Shown piece by piece: positions 7,520 to 15,848 of a stretch of 64,000 bases of DNA. Origin of the DNA: JAUSIF01 sp040901465 (lineage in GTDB: Bacteria; Pseudomonadota; Alphaproteobacteria; Rhizobiales; Xanthobacteraceae); the NCBI GenBank assembly GCA_040901465.1, contig JBBDYN010000015.1:112402-176401 (forward strand), read 5' to 3'. Below the pieces are notes generated by a model. The model searched no databases. It was not told the origin of the DNA and was given only the letters and a program-made list of their open reading frames with translations. A program made the position numbers and the translations under genes. Each line of letters opens with the position of its first letter. Position 1 is the first letter of the stretch.

Positions 7520-9001
7520 CTAGCGATCCAGCACCCATGTGTCCTTGATGCCGCCGCCCTGGCTCGAATTCACCACGAGCGATCCTTCCTTGAGCGCGAC
7601 GCGGGTGAGCCCGCCCGGCACGATGCGCACGCGATCGCGGCCGGTGAGGACGAAGGGCCGCAGGTCCACGTGGCGCGGCGCGACGCCGTCGGCGACGAGC
7701 GTCGGGCAGGTGGAAAGCGCGAGCGTCGGCTGGGCGATGTAGTTCGCGGGGTCCTGCTTCAACTTGGCGCGGAAGGTCTCGATCGTCTGCTTGTCGGCGG
7801 ACGGGCCGATCAGCATGCCGTAGCCGCCGGAGCCGTGAACCTCTTTTACGACCAACTCCGGCAAGCGCTCGATCACATATTTCAGGTGCTCTTTTTCGCG
7901 GCAGCGCCAGGTCGGAACATTTTTCAAGAGCGGTTCTTCGCCGAGATAGAATTTCACGATCTCGGGCATGTAGCTATAGACCGCCTTGTCGTCCGCGACG
8001 CCGGTGCCGACTGCGTTCGCGAGCGTGACATTGCCCGCTTGATACGCGCTGATCAGACCGGGCACGCCGAGTACGGAGTCGGGCCGGAAGACGAGAGGAT
8101 CGAGGAAGTCGTCGTCGATGCGGCGATAGATCACGTCGACGCGCTTCGGCCCCTCGGTCGTCCGCATATAGACGACGTTGCCTTTGACGAAGAGATCGCG
8201 GCCCTCGACGAGCTCGACGCCGAGCTTGTCTGCAAGGAACGAGTGTTCGTAATAGGCAGCGTTGTAGATGCCGGGCGTCAGGATCGCGACCGTGGGGTCG
8301 CCGGGCGCGGTCGCGGGCGCCACCGAGATCAGGGTCGCGAGCAAGTCGTCGACATAGTTTTCGACCGGCGCGACCGCGTGGGCGTCGAACAATTCGGGAA
8401 ACAGCCGCAGCATGATCTCCCGGTTCTCCAGCATGTAGGAGACGCCGGAAGGGATGCGCGTGTTGTCCTCGAGCACGTAGAATTCGTTCGGGTCGGTGCG
8501 CACGATGTCGATGCCGGCGATCATCACGTATAGGTCGTGCGGGACCCGCTGGCCGTTCATCTCCGGCCGGAACGCTTCGTTCCGGTAGACCAGGTCCTCG
8601 GGCACGATGCCCGCGCGCAGGATTTCGCGCTTGCCGTAGATATCCCGGAGATAGGCGTTGGTCACGTTGGCGCGCTGCTCGAGGCCGCGCGCAAGCTTCT
8701 GCCATTCGCCCATGGTCAGGACGCGGGGAATGATGTCGAAGGGGATCAGACGCTCCTGCGCCTCGGCCTCGCCATGGACCGCGAAGGTGATGCCGGTGCG
8801 GCGGAAGATGAACTCGGCCTCGCGGCGCCTATGATCGAGCGCCTCCTGCGAAGCGTCCTTGAGCCACTCGGCCAGTGCCCCATAGGCGGGCCGGACGGAG
8901 CCGTCCGGCGAGCGCATCTCGTCGAACGCGGCCGGTCTTGCGTCGGAGGTCTTACGCGCGGCCAATTCCATCCCTGGGTCAAGGTCGGTTACAAAGACCA
9001 T
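7520..9001 (-). CDS. Circularly permuted ATP-grasp type 2 protein (DUF404/DUF407)
   Basis: About 493 residues. Features of the permuted ATP-grasp family include GDPTVAILTPG, VEGRDLFV, RRIDDDFLDPLVFR, a KEVHGSGGYGMLIGP nucleotide-binding loop and the C-terminal RPFVLTGRD/VVNSSQGGGIKDTWVL signature. Family members are predicted peptide or amide ligases that couple ATP hydrolysis to a carboxylate-amine bond; no substrate is known. It is the first gene of the minus-strand unit leading to alpha-E, transglutaminase and Anbu. The open frame continues to 9352 but would overlap the divergent CinA-like gene, so I start at 9001; 8971 is a possible later start. Confidence 0.9.
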   Translation of the reverse strand: MVFVTDLDPGMELAARKTSDARPAAFDEMRSPDGSVRPAYGALAEWLKDASQEALDHRRREAEFIFRRTGITFAVHGEAEAQERLIPFDIIPRVLTMGEWQKLARGLEQRANVTNAYLRDIYGKREILRAGIVPEDLVYRNEAFRPEMNGQRVPHDLYVMIAGIDIVRTDPNEFYVLEDNTRIPSGVSYMLENREIMLRLFPELFDAHAVAPVENYVDDLLATLISVAPATAPGDPTVAILTPGIYNAAYYEHSFLADKLGVELVEGRDLFVKGNVVYMRTTEGPKRVDVIYRRIDDDFLDPLVFRPDSVLGVPGLISAYQAGNVTLANAVGTGVADDKAVYSYMPEIVKFYLGEEPLLKNVPTWRCREKEHLKYVIERLPELVVKEVHGSGGYGMLIGPSADKQTIETFRAKLKQDPANYIAQPTLALSTCPTLVADGVAPRHVDLRPFVLTGRDRVRIVPGGLTRVALKEGSLVVNSSQGGGIKDTWVLDR

Positions 9002-9109
9002 GCCAGCACATGCGCCCTGGCGCAAAAAGGCGGCATGGTTCAATCGACGGGCGGCGTGCCGCCCAGAATCCAGGCAGAATGCCGCGAAAATTGGCGGGCG
9101 GAGAAGCAA

Positions 9110-9880
9110 ATGGCGGAAGGCAACGGCCAAGTCGTGACCGCAGGGGTCCTCGTCATCGGCGACGAGATCCTTTCGGGCCGCACCAAGGACAGGAACATCG
9201 GCTACATCGCCGAGCTTCTCACCAATATCGGCATCGACCTGAAAGAAGTGCGGGTGGTCGCCGACGACGAGACGGCGATCGTCGAGGCGCTGAACGTGCT
9301 GCGGAGCCGGTACGACTATGTATTCACGACCGGCGGTATCGGTCCGACGCACGACGACATCACGGCTGACAGTGTTGCGAAGGCGTTCGGCGTGCCGATC
9401 GACTACGACCCGCGCGCGGTGGCGCTATTGAAGGCGCGCTTTCCGGGAGAGCTCAATGAGGCACGAATGCGCATGACGCGGATTCCTGCCGGCGCCGATC
9501 TCGTGCCGAATAAGGTTTCCGTCGCCCCGGGATTCCGCCTTGGCAACGTGTTCGTGATGGCGGGCGTGCCGGCCATCATGCAGGCCATGCTCGATGAAAT
9601 TGCGCCAAGGCTCGAGACCGGCGTGAAGATGCTCGCGGAGACGATCCGCGCCGATGCGCGCGAGGGGGATGTAGGCACCGAGCTCGGGGAGATCGCCAGG
9701 GCGCATCCCGAGGTATCGATTGGCAGCTATCCGTTCTTCGACGAGGCGCGCGGGCCGAACACCAACATCGTCGTGCGCGCGCGCGATCCGGAAACATTGG
9801 CGGCGGCCAAGCGCGCGGTCGAACAAATGCTCGTGAAGGTGAAGGCCGGCCTTGCCGATGCCGCCCGCAAGCGGGGTTAG
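9110..9880 (+). CDS. CinA-like molybdopterin-binding domain protein
   Basis: 256 residues from an ATG preceded by GGAG. The N-terminal MoaB/MogA-like fold is clear: AGVLVIGDEILSGRTKDRN, then TTGGIGPTHDDITADSVAKA, the GGxGPTxDD signature of CinA and molybdopterin-binding proteins. It ends after the second subdomain and lacks the C-terminal nicotinamide-nucleotide amidohydrolase domain of full-length CinA, as is common in alphaproteobacteria. Full CinA hydrolyses ADP-ribose or handles NMN; function of the short form is less sure. Divergent from the ATP-grasp operon, with about 108 bases between starts. Confidence 0.88.
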   Translation: MAEGNGQVVTAGVLVIGDEILSGRTKDRNIGYIAELLTNIGIDLKEVRVVADDETAIVEALNVLRSRYDYVFTTGGIGPTHDDITADSVAKAFGVPIDYDPRAVALLKARFPGELNEARMRMTRIPAGADLVPNKVSVAPGFRLGNVFVMAGVPAIMQAMLDEIAPRLETGVKMLAETIRADAREGDVGTELGEIARAHPEVSIGSYPFFDEARGPNTNIVVRARDPETLAAAKRAVEQMLVKVKAGLADAARKRG

Positions 9881-9975
9881 GCCGGCGGCAAGTCCGTCGA
9901 CAATGTTGCAGCCTTCGATCAAGATCGCGTCCACGCTCGCGCAACGTCAAGAGGGCGAGCCAACGGGAGGAAGGA

Positions 9976-10431
9976 ATGTTCAGAACAATCGTTGCGTTCG
10001 CCGCGTTTGCTGCAATCGCGCTCGCTTCGCCGCAGGCGCGCGCCGCCGACGCGAAGCAGATGGAAATGAACAAAAAGAACGTGGTCGAGTTCTACAACGC
10101 CGCGCTGAACGAGAAGAATTTCGAAAAGGCGCGGACGTACATGGGCGACAAATACATTCAGCACAATCCGGTGGCGGCCGACGGGCCAGAGGGCCTGAAG
10201 GGCTTCATCGCGTTCCTGCGCGACAAGTTTCCAAACAACAAGAGCGACATCAAGCGCGTCTTCGCCGACGGCGACTACGTGATCGTGCACGTGCACGCGG
10301 TGCGGACACCGGGCGATCGCGGCAACGCGATCATCGATATTTTCCGGCTGGAAAACGGCAAGGTCGTCGAACACTGGGACGTGATCCAGCCGATCCCGGA
10401 AAAGGCGGCGAACAATAACGGCATGTTCTGA
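9976..10431 (+). CDS. Exported SnoaL/NTF2-like protein
   Basis: 151 residues. Residues 1-23 are a Sec signal peptide ending A-R-A-A. The mature part (KKNVVEFYNAALNEKNFEKA, YIQHNPVAADGPEGLKGF, DIFRLENGKVVEHWDVIQ) is the cone-shaped NTF2/SnoaL fold, which includes polyketide cyclases and many secreted proteins of unknown substrate. The HNP and EHWD positions are conserved polar pocket residues in this group. A GGAGGAAGGA ribosome site precedes the ATG. It lies 45 bases before another exported protein on the same strand. Confidence 0.85.
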   Translation: MFRTIVAFAAFAAIALASPQARAADAKQMEMNKKNVVEFYNAALNEKNFEKARTYMGDKYIQHNPVAADGPEGLKGFIAFLRDKFPNNKSDIKRVFADGDYVIVHVHAVRTPGDRGNAIIDIFRLENGKVVEHWDVIQPIPEKAANNNGMF

Positions 10432-10476
10432 AGTTCTGCGAGTGGCGGTTGGGGGCGTCCAATCGAGGAGACGCAG

Positions 10477-11085
10477 ATGAAAAGACCTCAAGACGACTCG
10501 ATGAGCCGCAGGTACGTGATGATCATCGGCGCGGCGGCGGCGACAGGACTCGCGGTCGGCGCGCACGATGCGTTCGCGCAGGGGCAGCTGCCGCCGACGC
10601 CCGCGTGCGGCGCCGACAGTGCGCCGACGATGCGCCAGACCGAGGGACCGTTCTTCACGCCGAACTCGCCGGAGCGGCAATCGCTGCTTGAGCCGGGGAT
10701 CAGCGGGCGGGTGATCGAGCTCTCCGGGCTCGTGCTCACGCGCGGCTGCAAACCGCTGCCCGGCGCGCTCGCGGATTTCTGGCAGGCGGACACCTCAGGC
10801 GCCTATGACAATAACGGCTTCCGCCTGCGCGGGCACCAGTTCACGGACGCGCAGGGGCGGTACCGGCTGCGCACAATCATGCCCGCGCGCTACACCGGCC
10901 GCACGGCGCATATCCACGTGAAGGTCCAGGCGCCGAGCCGGCCGGTGCTGACGACCCAGCTCTATTTCCCCGACGAGCCGGGAAACGCCCGCGATTTCCT
11001 GTTCCGTCCCGAATTGCTGATGCGGGTCTCCCAGTCGGGCGATGGGCTCACCGGACGGTTCGACTTCGTGCTGGATATCGCCTGA
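10477..11085 (+). CDS. Exported intradiol ring-cleavage dioxygenase-like protein
   Basis: 202 residues. A twin-arginine-like leader (MSRRYVMIIGAAAATG, cleavage near AFAQG) precedes a short intradiol dioxygenase core: EGPFFTPNSPERQSLLEPG, GCKPLPGALADFWQAD, GAYDNNGF, RYTGRTAHIHVKV. The two Tyr (GAYDN, PARYTG) and two His (AHIH) fit the non-haem Fe(III) ligands of catechol dioxygenases. Exported forms are known but poorly characterised. Probably in one unit with the preceding exported NTF2-like gene. Substrate cannot be told. Confidence 0.82.
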   Translation: MKRPQDDSMSRRYVMIIGAAAATGLAVGAHDAFAQGQLPPTPACGADSAPTMRQTEGPFFTPNSPERQSLLEPGISGRVIELSGLVLTRGCKPLPGALADFWQADTSGAYDNNGFRLRGHQFTDAQGRYRLRTIMPARYTGRTAHIHVKVQAPSRPVLTTQLYFPDEPGNARDFLFRPELLMRVSQSGDGLTGRFDFVLDIA

Positions 11086-11201
11086 CGCACGGCAAAATCC
11101 AAAGAAGTGTGGGTGCCGCCTCCGGCCTCTCGCGTGCGACCGCCGGCTCGGCTAAAGCTTTCGCCGTCGGGCGCATCGAGCCGCGCCCGCGAGGAAAAGC
11201 C

Positions 11202-11708
11202 ATGGCCGCTCCGCAACCCGGCGAAAAGGCATTCCCGGTCTCCTGGGATCAGTTCCACCGCGACGCGCGCGCGCTCGCCTGGCGGCTCGCGGAGGCGGGA
11301 CCCTTCAAGGCGGTCGTGTGCATCACGCGCGGCGGGCTCGTGCCGGCGGCGATCGTGGCGCGCGAGCTCGGCATCCGCGTGATCGAGACGGTTTGCGTAT
11401 CGAGCTACGACTTTCAGAGGCAGGGCGAGCTCACGGTGCTGAAGAAAGTCGCCGAAGAAGTGGTCAAGGCCGGCGGCGGTGCAGGCGAGGGCATCCTGAT
11501 CGTCGACGATCTCGTCGATACAGGAAAGACCGCGAAGCTCGTGCGCGAGATGCTGCCTAAGGCGCATTTCGCGACCGTCTACGCGAAACCCATGGGCCGG
11601 CCGCAGGTGGATACGTTCGTCACCGAAGTGTCGCAGGACACCTGGATCTATTTTCCGTGGGACACCGGGCTTGCATTCCAGCCGCCGATCAATGACGCGG
11701 GTGCGTGA
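11202..11708 (+). CDS. gpt: Xanthine phosphoribosyltransferase
   Basis: 168 residues from the ATG at 11202, which has GAGGAAAA upstream; the frame is open further upstream but without homology. Motifs are those of Gpt: F-P-VSWDQFHRDARALAWRL at the N terminus, VVCITRGGLVPAAIVARELG, and the PRPP loop ILIVDDLVDTGKTA. The enzyme converts xanthine or guanine plus PRPP to XMP or GMP in purine salvage, at the inner face of the membrane. The terminal IYFPWDTG is also typical. Stands as a likely single gene. Confidence 0.93.
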   Translation: MAAPQPGEKAFPVSWDQFHRDARALAWRLAEAGPFKAVVCITRGGLVPAAIVARELGIRVIETVCVSSYDFQRQGELTVLKKVAEEVVKAGGGAGEGILIVDDLVDTGKTAKLVREMLPKAHFATVYAKPMGRPQVDTFVTEVSQDTWIYFPWDTGLAFQPPINDAGA

Positions 11709-11785
11709 ACCATGATGCGCTCGGTCAGCTATTATGCGGTAGGACTATTCGGCTGAATCGGCCGCAATGCGCCCAGGAGGAGCCC

Positions 11786-11992
11786 ATGAACGAAGACGTA
11801 CTAAACAACAGCACCCGGAAATTCCTCAAGACAGTGGGGGTGACCTCGCAACGTGAGATCGAGAAGGCCGTGCGCCAGGGCATTGCCGACGGCAAGCTTA
11901 AAGGTCGGGAAACGCTGCCAGCTAAGATCGTGCTGACGCTCGGGCAGGTCGACCTCACTTACGAGGTCAAAGGATCGATCGAGCTGGAATAG
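11786..11992 (+). CDS. Small DUF6494-type protein
   Basis: 68 residues beginning MNEDVLNNSTRKFLKTVGV with an AGGAGG site six bases upstream. Predicted secondary structure is helix-helix-strand-strand, with TSQREIEKAVRQGIADGKL and a beta hairpin LGQVDLTYEVKGSIEL at the end. Matches my memory of the DUF6494 family, conserved in proteobacteria with no known role. No partner gene nearby. Confidence 0.75.
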   Translation: MNEDVLNNSTRKFLKTVGVTSQREIEKAVRQGIADGKLKGRETLPAKIVLTLGQVDLTYEVKGSIELE

Positions 11993-12103
11993 CCCGGCTC
12001 CGGCAAATCATTTCTGATATGGTTCCGGGGGTGGAACTCGCACCGCGAAGCGGCGTTATGCAGCACCGAGGGTAGGGACAGATTTCACGAAAGGGGCGCC
12101 CCG

Positions 12104-12265
12104 ATGGGCATTCTGATCAGTATTCTGATTACGTTTCTGGTCGTCATTCTCGTGCTTTATCTGGTCGACCGGATGCCGCTCGACGGCCGCACCCGGCAAA
12201 TTGTGCGGGTGATCGTGATCATCATCGGCGTGCTCTCGCTCTTGCGATACCTCGCCGTGTTCTAG
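12104..12265 (+). CDS. Small two-helix membrane protein (Thivi_2564-like)
   Basis: 53 residues. The ATG at 12104 opens a protein of two hydrophobic segments (ILISILITFLVVILVLYLV and VRVIVIIIGVLSLLRYLAV) separated by a short polar turn RMPLDGRTRQ. The pattern of helix, DRMPLDG turn and helix is that of a conserved small membrane protein family seen in many proteobacteria. Codon use and third-position GC look genuine. Function unknown. It converges on the PilZ gene downstream. Confidence 0.7.
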   Translation: MGILISILITFLVVILVLYLVDRMPLDGRTRQIVRVIVIIIGVLSLLRYLAVF

Positions 12266-12278
12266 GCGGCTCGCGAAG

Positions 12279-12524
12279 TCAGCAATATTCCACACCCAGG
12301 CGATTTTCGCGGCGCCAGATCTGGCGGCACGCGCGCTTCTCGTGCGCCGTCAGGAACGTGAGTTCGAATTCGAGCGAAGTGTTGAACTCGCCGGGCATTT
12401 CGATACACGCGCCCTGATCGCTCACGTTGCGAACGACGCAGTCGATCGGCGGCCAGTGCGGATTGAAGTCGATCCGCCCGGACTTGAGGCTGCGAAGGCG
12501 TGGCGTACGTCTGCGATCCAGCAT
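12279..12524 (-). CDS. Single-domain PilZ protein
   Basis: 81 residues starting MLDRRRTPRLRSLKSGRIDF; RRRTPR is the c-di-GMP-binding arginine motif and C-V-V-RNVSDQGACIEMP supplies the D/N-x-S-x-x-G part. The protein is just the barrel, ending RQIWRRENRLGVEYC. An in-frame extension to 12602 has no PilZ homology. Such one-domain proteins are usually adaptor receptors for c-di-GMP. Second of three PilZ proteins in the window. Confidence 0.85.
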   Translation of the reverse strand: MLDRRRTPRLRSLKSGRIDFNPHWPPIDCVVRNVSDQGACIEMPGEFNTSLEFELTFLTAHEKRACRQIWRRENRLGVEYC

Positions 12525-12675
12525 GGCGTTCTTCCCGAAAATGATACTTGGAGAGTTGTCCGTCGCGTCGACAACAATCCTGACATGAGGCCGCGCAAGC
12601 ACAACCCGTGATCGATCGTTAGGATTAATCGGGGAGCGTTAACCGGCGCGTGGCCGGATTTTCAAGGCTTAATTT

Positions 12676-15012
12676 TCAAAGCTTAACTTGCCGCAGGCGC
12701 AGCGCGTTGGCGACGACACTGACGGAGGAGGCGGCCATGGCGGCAGCAGCGACGATCGGCGAAAGCAGAATCCCAAAGAATGGATACAGCACGCCGGCCG
12801 CGACCGGCACGCCGGCGGCGTTGTAGACGAACGCCAAGAAAAGATTCTGCCGGATGTTTTTCATGGTGGCGGCGGAGAGGCGGCGCGCGCGCACGATGCC
12901 GGAGAGGTCGCCCTTGAGGAGCGTGATGCCGGCGCTTTCGATCGCGACATCAGTGCCGGTGCCCATGGCGATGCCGACGTCGCTCGCGGCGAGGGCAGGG
13001 GCGTCGTTAACGCCGTCGCCGGCCATGGCGACCACGCGGCCTTCGCGGCGCAGCTTCTCGACGATCGCGCTTTTCTGATCCGGCAGGACTTCGGCCTGTA
13101 CGTCGTCGATGCCGAGCCTGCGCGCGACCGCCTCGGCGGTGGTGCGATTGTCGCCGGTGAGCATGACGATACGGATGCCCTCGGATTTTAGCGCCTTCAG
13201 CGCAGCGGGCGTCGTGGGCTTGATCGGATCGGCGATGGCGAGGATGCCGGCCGCCTTGCCGTCGATCGAGGCAAAGATCGCTGTGGCGCCGTCGCGGCGC
13301 AGCTTGTCGGCATCGGCCTCGAGCGCGGCCGTATCGACGCCAAGCTCGGAGAGGAATTTGGCATTGCCGAGCGCGATGCGCCTGCCTTCCACCAGGCCGA
13401 GCGCGCCCCTGCCGGTCGGCGAGTCGAAGTCTTCGACTGTCGCGAGCGTGAGCCTGCGCTCTTCCGCGGCGGCGACGATGGCTGCCGCAAGCGGATGCTC
13501 GCTCGCGCGCTCAACGCTCGCGGCGAGGCGCAGCAATTCGTTCTCGTCAAAGCCGGAGGCGGGGACGATCGCGGTCACTTTGGGCTTGCCCTCCGTCAGG
13601 GTGCCGGTCTTGTCGACGACCAGCGTATCCACCTTTTCCATGCGCTCGAGCGCGACCGCGTTCTTGATCAGAACGCCGATTTCGGCGCCGCGGCCGACGC
13701 CGACCATGATCGACATGGGCGTCGCCAGCCCGAGGGCACAGGGACAGGCGATGATGAGCACGGTGACGGCCGCGACGAGGCCGTAAGCAAAGCGCGGATC
13801 GGGGCCGAAGATCGACCAGGCGACGAAGGCCGCGATCGCGATCGCGATAACGAGCGGCACGAACCAGGCGGAAACCTGGTCGGCGAGGCGTTGGATGGGT
13901 GCGGCGGTCCGCTGGGCTTCGGCCACCATCTGCACGATGCGCGCAAGCAGCGTATCGCGGCCGACTTTTTCGGCGCGCATGATGAAGGAGCCGGACTGGT
14001 TGAGCGTGCCGCCGATCAGCTTGTCGCCGGCGTGCTTGGTCACCGGCATGGATTCGCCGGTCACCATGGACTCGTCGAGCGAGGAGCGTCCTTCCAGCAC
14101 TTCGCCGTCCACCGGCACTTTCTCCCCGGGGCGTACGCGCAGGCGGTCGCCGGCGGCGACGGAGTCGAGCGGCACTTCGGTTTCAGAACCGTCTTCCGCG
14201 ATGCGGCGCGCCGCATTGGGGGCGAGCTTGAGCAATGCCCGGATCGCGCCGGAAGTATGCTCGCGCGCACGCAGCTCCAGCACCTGGCCCACGAGCACGA
14301 GCACGGTGATCACGGCGGCGGCCTCGAAATAGACGGGGACCGAGCCGTCGTGGCCGCGGAAGGCAACAGGGAAAATTCCGGGCGCGAGCGTCGCCACCAC
14401 GCTGTAAATCCACGCCACGCCGGTGCCCATGGCGATCAGCGTGAACATGTTGAGGTTCTGCGTGACGACGGATTTCCAGCCGCGCACGAAAAACGGCCAG
14501 CCGGCCCACAGCACGACCGGAGACGCGAACGCGAGCTGGATCCAGTTCGAGGTCTGCTGCGGGAGGACATGCAGACCGAAGACGTGCTGAACCATTTCCA
14601 GCGCGACCACGGGGAGCGAGAGCACGAGCCCGATCCAGAAGCGGCGCGTCATGTCGAGGAGTTCGGGATTGGGGCCGGCGTCGGCGGCGGCAAGCACGGG
14701 CTCAAGCGCCATGCCGCAGATCGGACAGGAGCCGGGTCCGACCTGCCGGATCTCCGGGTGCATCGGGCAGGTGTAGATCGTGCCCGCGGGCACGTTCGCC
14801 GCGGCCTCGTTCTTGGCGAGATAGTGCGCGGGATTGGCGACAAATTTCTTGCGGCAGCCGGCGGAGCAGAAATAGTAGGTGCGGCCGCCGTATTCGGCGC
14901 GATGCTTGGCCGAGTGCGGGTCCACCTTCATGCCGCAGACGGGATCGGTGGCGAGGCGCGCCGCCGCACCGTGCACAGGGTGGCCGTGATGATCGTGGGC
15001 GCTATGCGACAT
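12676..15012 (-). CDS. copA: Copper-translocating P1B-type ATPase
   Basis: 778 residues. The N terminus is His-rich, followed by a YHS domain (PVCGMKV at 24-30, YFCSAGC at 47-53) and a heavy-metal binding domain (YTCPMHPEI at 80-88, CPICGM at 96-101), not the usual ferredoxin-like CXXC repeats. The pump core has TGE at 318-320, the metal-binding CPC at 423-425, DKTGTLT at 467-473 and the GDGVNDAP hinge. It exports Cu(I) from the cytoplasm using ATP. It is divergent from csoR with the operator between, so copper very likely induces it. Confidence 0.95.
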   Translation of the reverse strand: MSHSAHDHHGHPVHGAAARLATDPVCGMKVDPHSAKHRAEYGGRTYYFCSAGCRKKFVANPAHYLAKNEAAANVPAGTIYTCPMHPEIRQVGPGSCPICGMALEPVLAAADAGPNPELLDMTRRFWIGLVLSLPVVALEMVQHVFGLHVLPQQTSNWIQLAFASPVVLWAGWPFFVRGWKSVVTQNLNMFTLIAMGTGVAWIYSVVATLAPGIFPVAFRGHDGSVPVYFEAAAVITVLVLVGQVLELRAREHTSGAIRALLKLAPNAARRIAEDGSETEVPLDSVAAGDRLRVRPGEKVPVDGEVLEGRSSLDESMVTGESMPVTKHAGDKLIGGTLNQSGSFIMRAEKVGRDTLLARIVQMVAEAQRTAAPIQRLADQVSAWFVPLVIAIAIAAFVAWSIFGPDPRFAYGLVAAVTVLIIACPCALGLATPMSIMVGVGRGAEIGVLIKNAVALERMEKVDTLVVDKTGTLTEGKPKVTAIVPASGFDENELLRLAASVERASEHPLAAAIVAAAEERRLTLATVEDFDSPTGRGALGLVEGRRIALGNAKFLSELGVDTAALEADADKLRRDGATAIFASIDGKAAGILAIADPIKPTTPAALKALKSEGIRIVMLTGDNRTTAEAVARRLGIDDVQAEVLPDQKSAIVEKLRREGRVVAMAGDGVNDAPALAASDVGIAMGTGTDVAIESAGITLLKGDLSGIVRARRLSAATMKNIRQNLFLAFVYNAAGVPVAAGVLYPFFGILLSPIVAAAAMAASSVSVVANALRLRQVKL

Positions 15013-15035
15013 GGACGGCTCTTCCTGCTTGCATC

Positions 15036-15056
15036 ATATACCCCATAGGGGTATAT
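15036..15056. promoter_or_regulatory. CsoR-type copper operator
   Basis: Between copA and csoR lies a 21-base inverted repeat with nine-base perfect arms ATATACCCC and GGGGTATAT around ATA. The TACCCC...GGGGTA core matches known CsoR operators. It sits 24 bases upstream of the copA start and 8 bases upstream of the csoR start, placed to repress both directions. Confidence 0.88.
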
Positions 15057-15063
15057 AGCGCGC

Positions 15064-15339
15064 ATGCGAAAGGAAGCCAAGGTCTCCGTCCTCAAGCGTC
15101 TGCGCCGGATCGAAGGCCAGGTGCGCGGTGTCACGCGCATGGTCGAGGAAGACCGCTATTGCATCGACATCGTCACGCAGGTCGCCGCCGTGCGCGCGGC
15201 GCTGCGCCGCGCCGAGGAGGAAATCCTGCGCGACCACGTCGGGCATTGCGTGGAAGGTGCGATTGCGAGCGGTAACCGCGCCGAGCAGCGCAAGAAGGTC
15301 GCCGAGTTGATGGACGTGTTCGGGCGGGCGGAGCGGTGA
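15064..15339 (+). CDS. csoR: CsoR-family copper-sensing repressor
   Basis: 91 residues, all-helical DUF156/CsoR family (LKRLRRIEGQVRGVTRMVEE). The metal triad is complete: C33, H58 and C62, with the same 25- and 4-residue spacings as Cu(I)-sensing CsoR, which sets it apart from FrmR and RcnR types. Cu(I) binding would release the operator in front of copA and csoR. The last five codons lie inside the 262-bp tandem duplication, but the gene itself is intact. Confidence 0.92.
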   Translation: MRKEAKVSVLKRLRRIEGQVRGVTRMVEEDRYCIDIVTQVAAVRAALRRAEEEILRDHVGHCVEGAIASGNRAEQRKKVAELMDVFGRAER

Positions 15340-15848
15340 ATTCGTGTCCCGGGCGCAGCGCTAGAGCAGCCGCCCTACTCTTTTTCCCTCATGCCCGGGC
15401 TTGACCCGGGCATCCAGAAAACAGGAGGTCATTTCCGACTGCTGGATTGCCCGGTCAAGCCCGGCAATGAGGGAGCGATGTGTTCTGCAGCTCAGAAAAA
15501 TTTCTTCCGCGCCAGCGCCGCGCCCTGTGCCAACGCAGCCAGCTTCGCCATCGCGATCTCACGGCGCATCGGCGCCATGCCGCAATCGGGCGGAGCGATG
15601 AATTCGTGTCCCGGGCGCAACGCTAGAGCAGCCGCCCTACTCTTTTTCCCTCATGCCCGGGCTTGACCCGGGCATCCAGAAAACAGGAGGTCATTTCCGA
15701 CTGCTGGATTGCCCGGTCAAGCCCGGCAATGAGGGAGCGATGTGTTCTGCAGCTCAGAAAAATTTCTTCCGCGCCAGCGCCGCGCCCTGTGCCAACGCAG
15801 CCAGCTTCGCCATCGCGATCTCACGGCGCATCGGCGCCATGCCGCAAT
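15325..15848. repeat. 262-bp direct tandem duplication
   Basis: Bases 15325-15586 are repeated at 15587-15848 with two differences that I could find (G/A at 15336/15598 and G/A in GCGCAGCGCT versus GCGCAACGCT). Each unit holds the end of csoR, the ATGCCCGGG palindrome and the last 95 bases of the MetE-like gene on the minus strand. The near identity indicates a recent event, or an assembly duplication. Confidence 0.95.
15492..15586 (-). pseudogene. Truncated 3' copy of the MetE-like gene
   Basis: The first unit of the tandem duplication carries the final 30 codons and stop codon of the MetE-core gene that ends at 15754. It has no start or upstream coding sequence and cannot make the enzyme. 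Confidence 0.9.

Noticed and set aside
13495..15048. 517-codon + strand open frame across copA
   Set aside because: It mirrors copA on the other strand, is rich in Arg and His and has no motif. High GC makes such shadow frames common.
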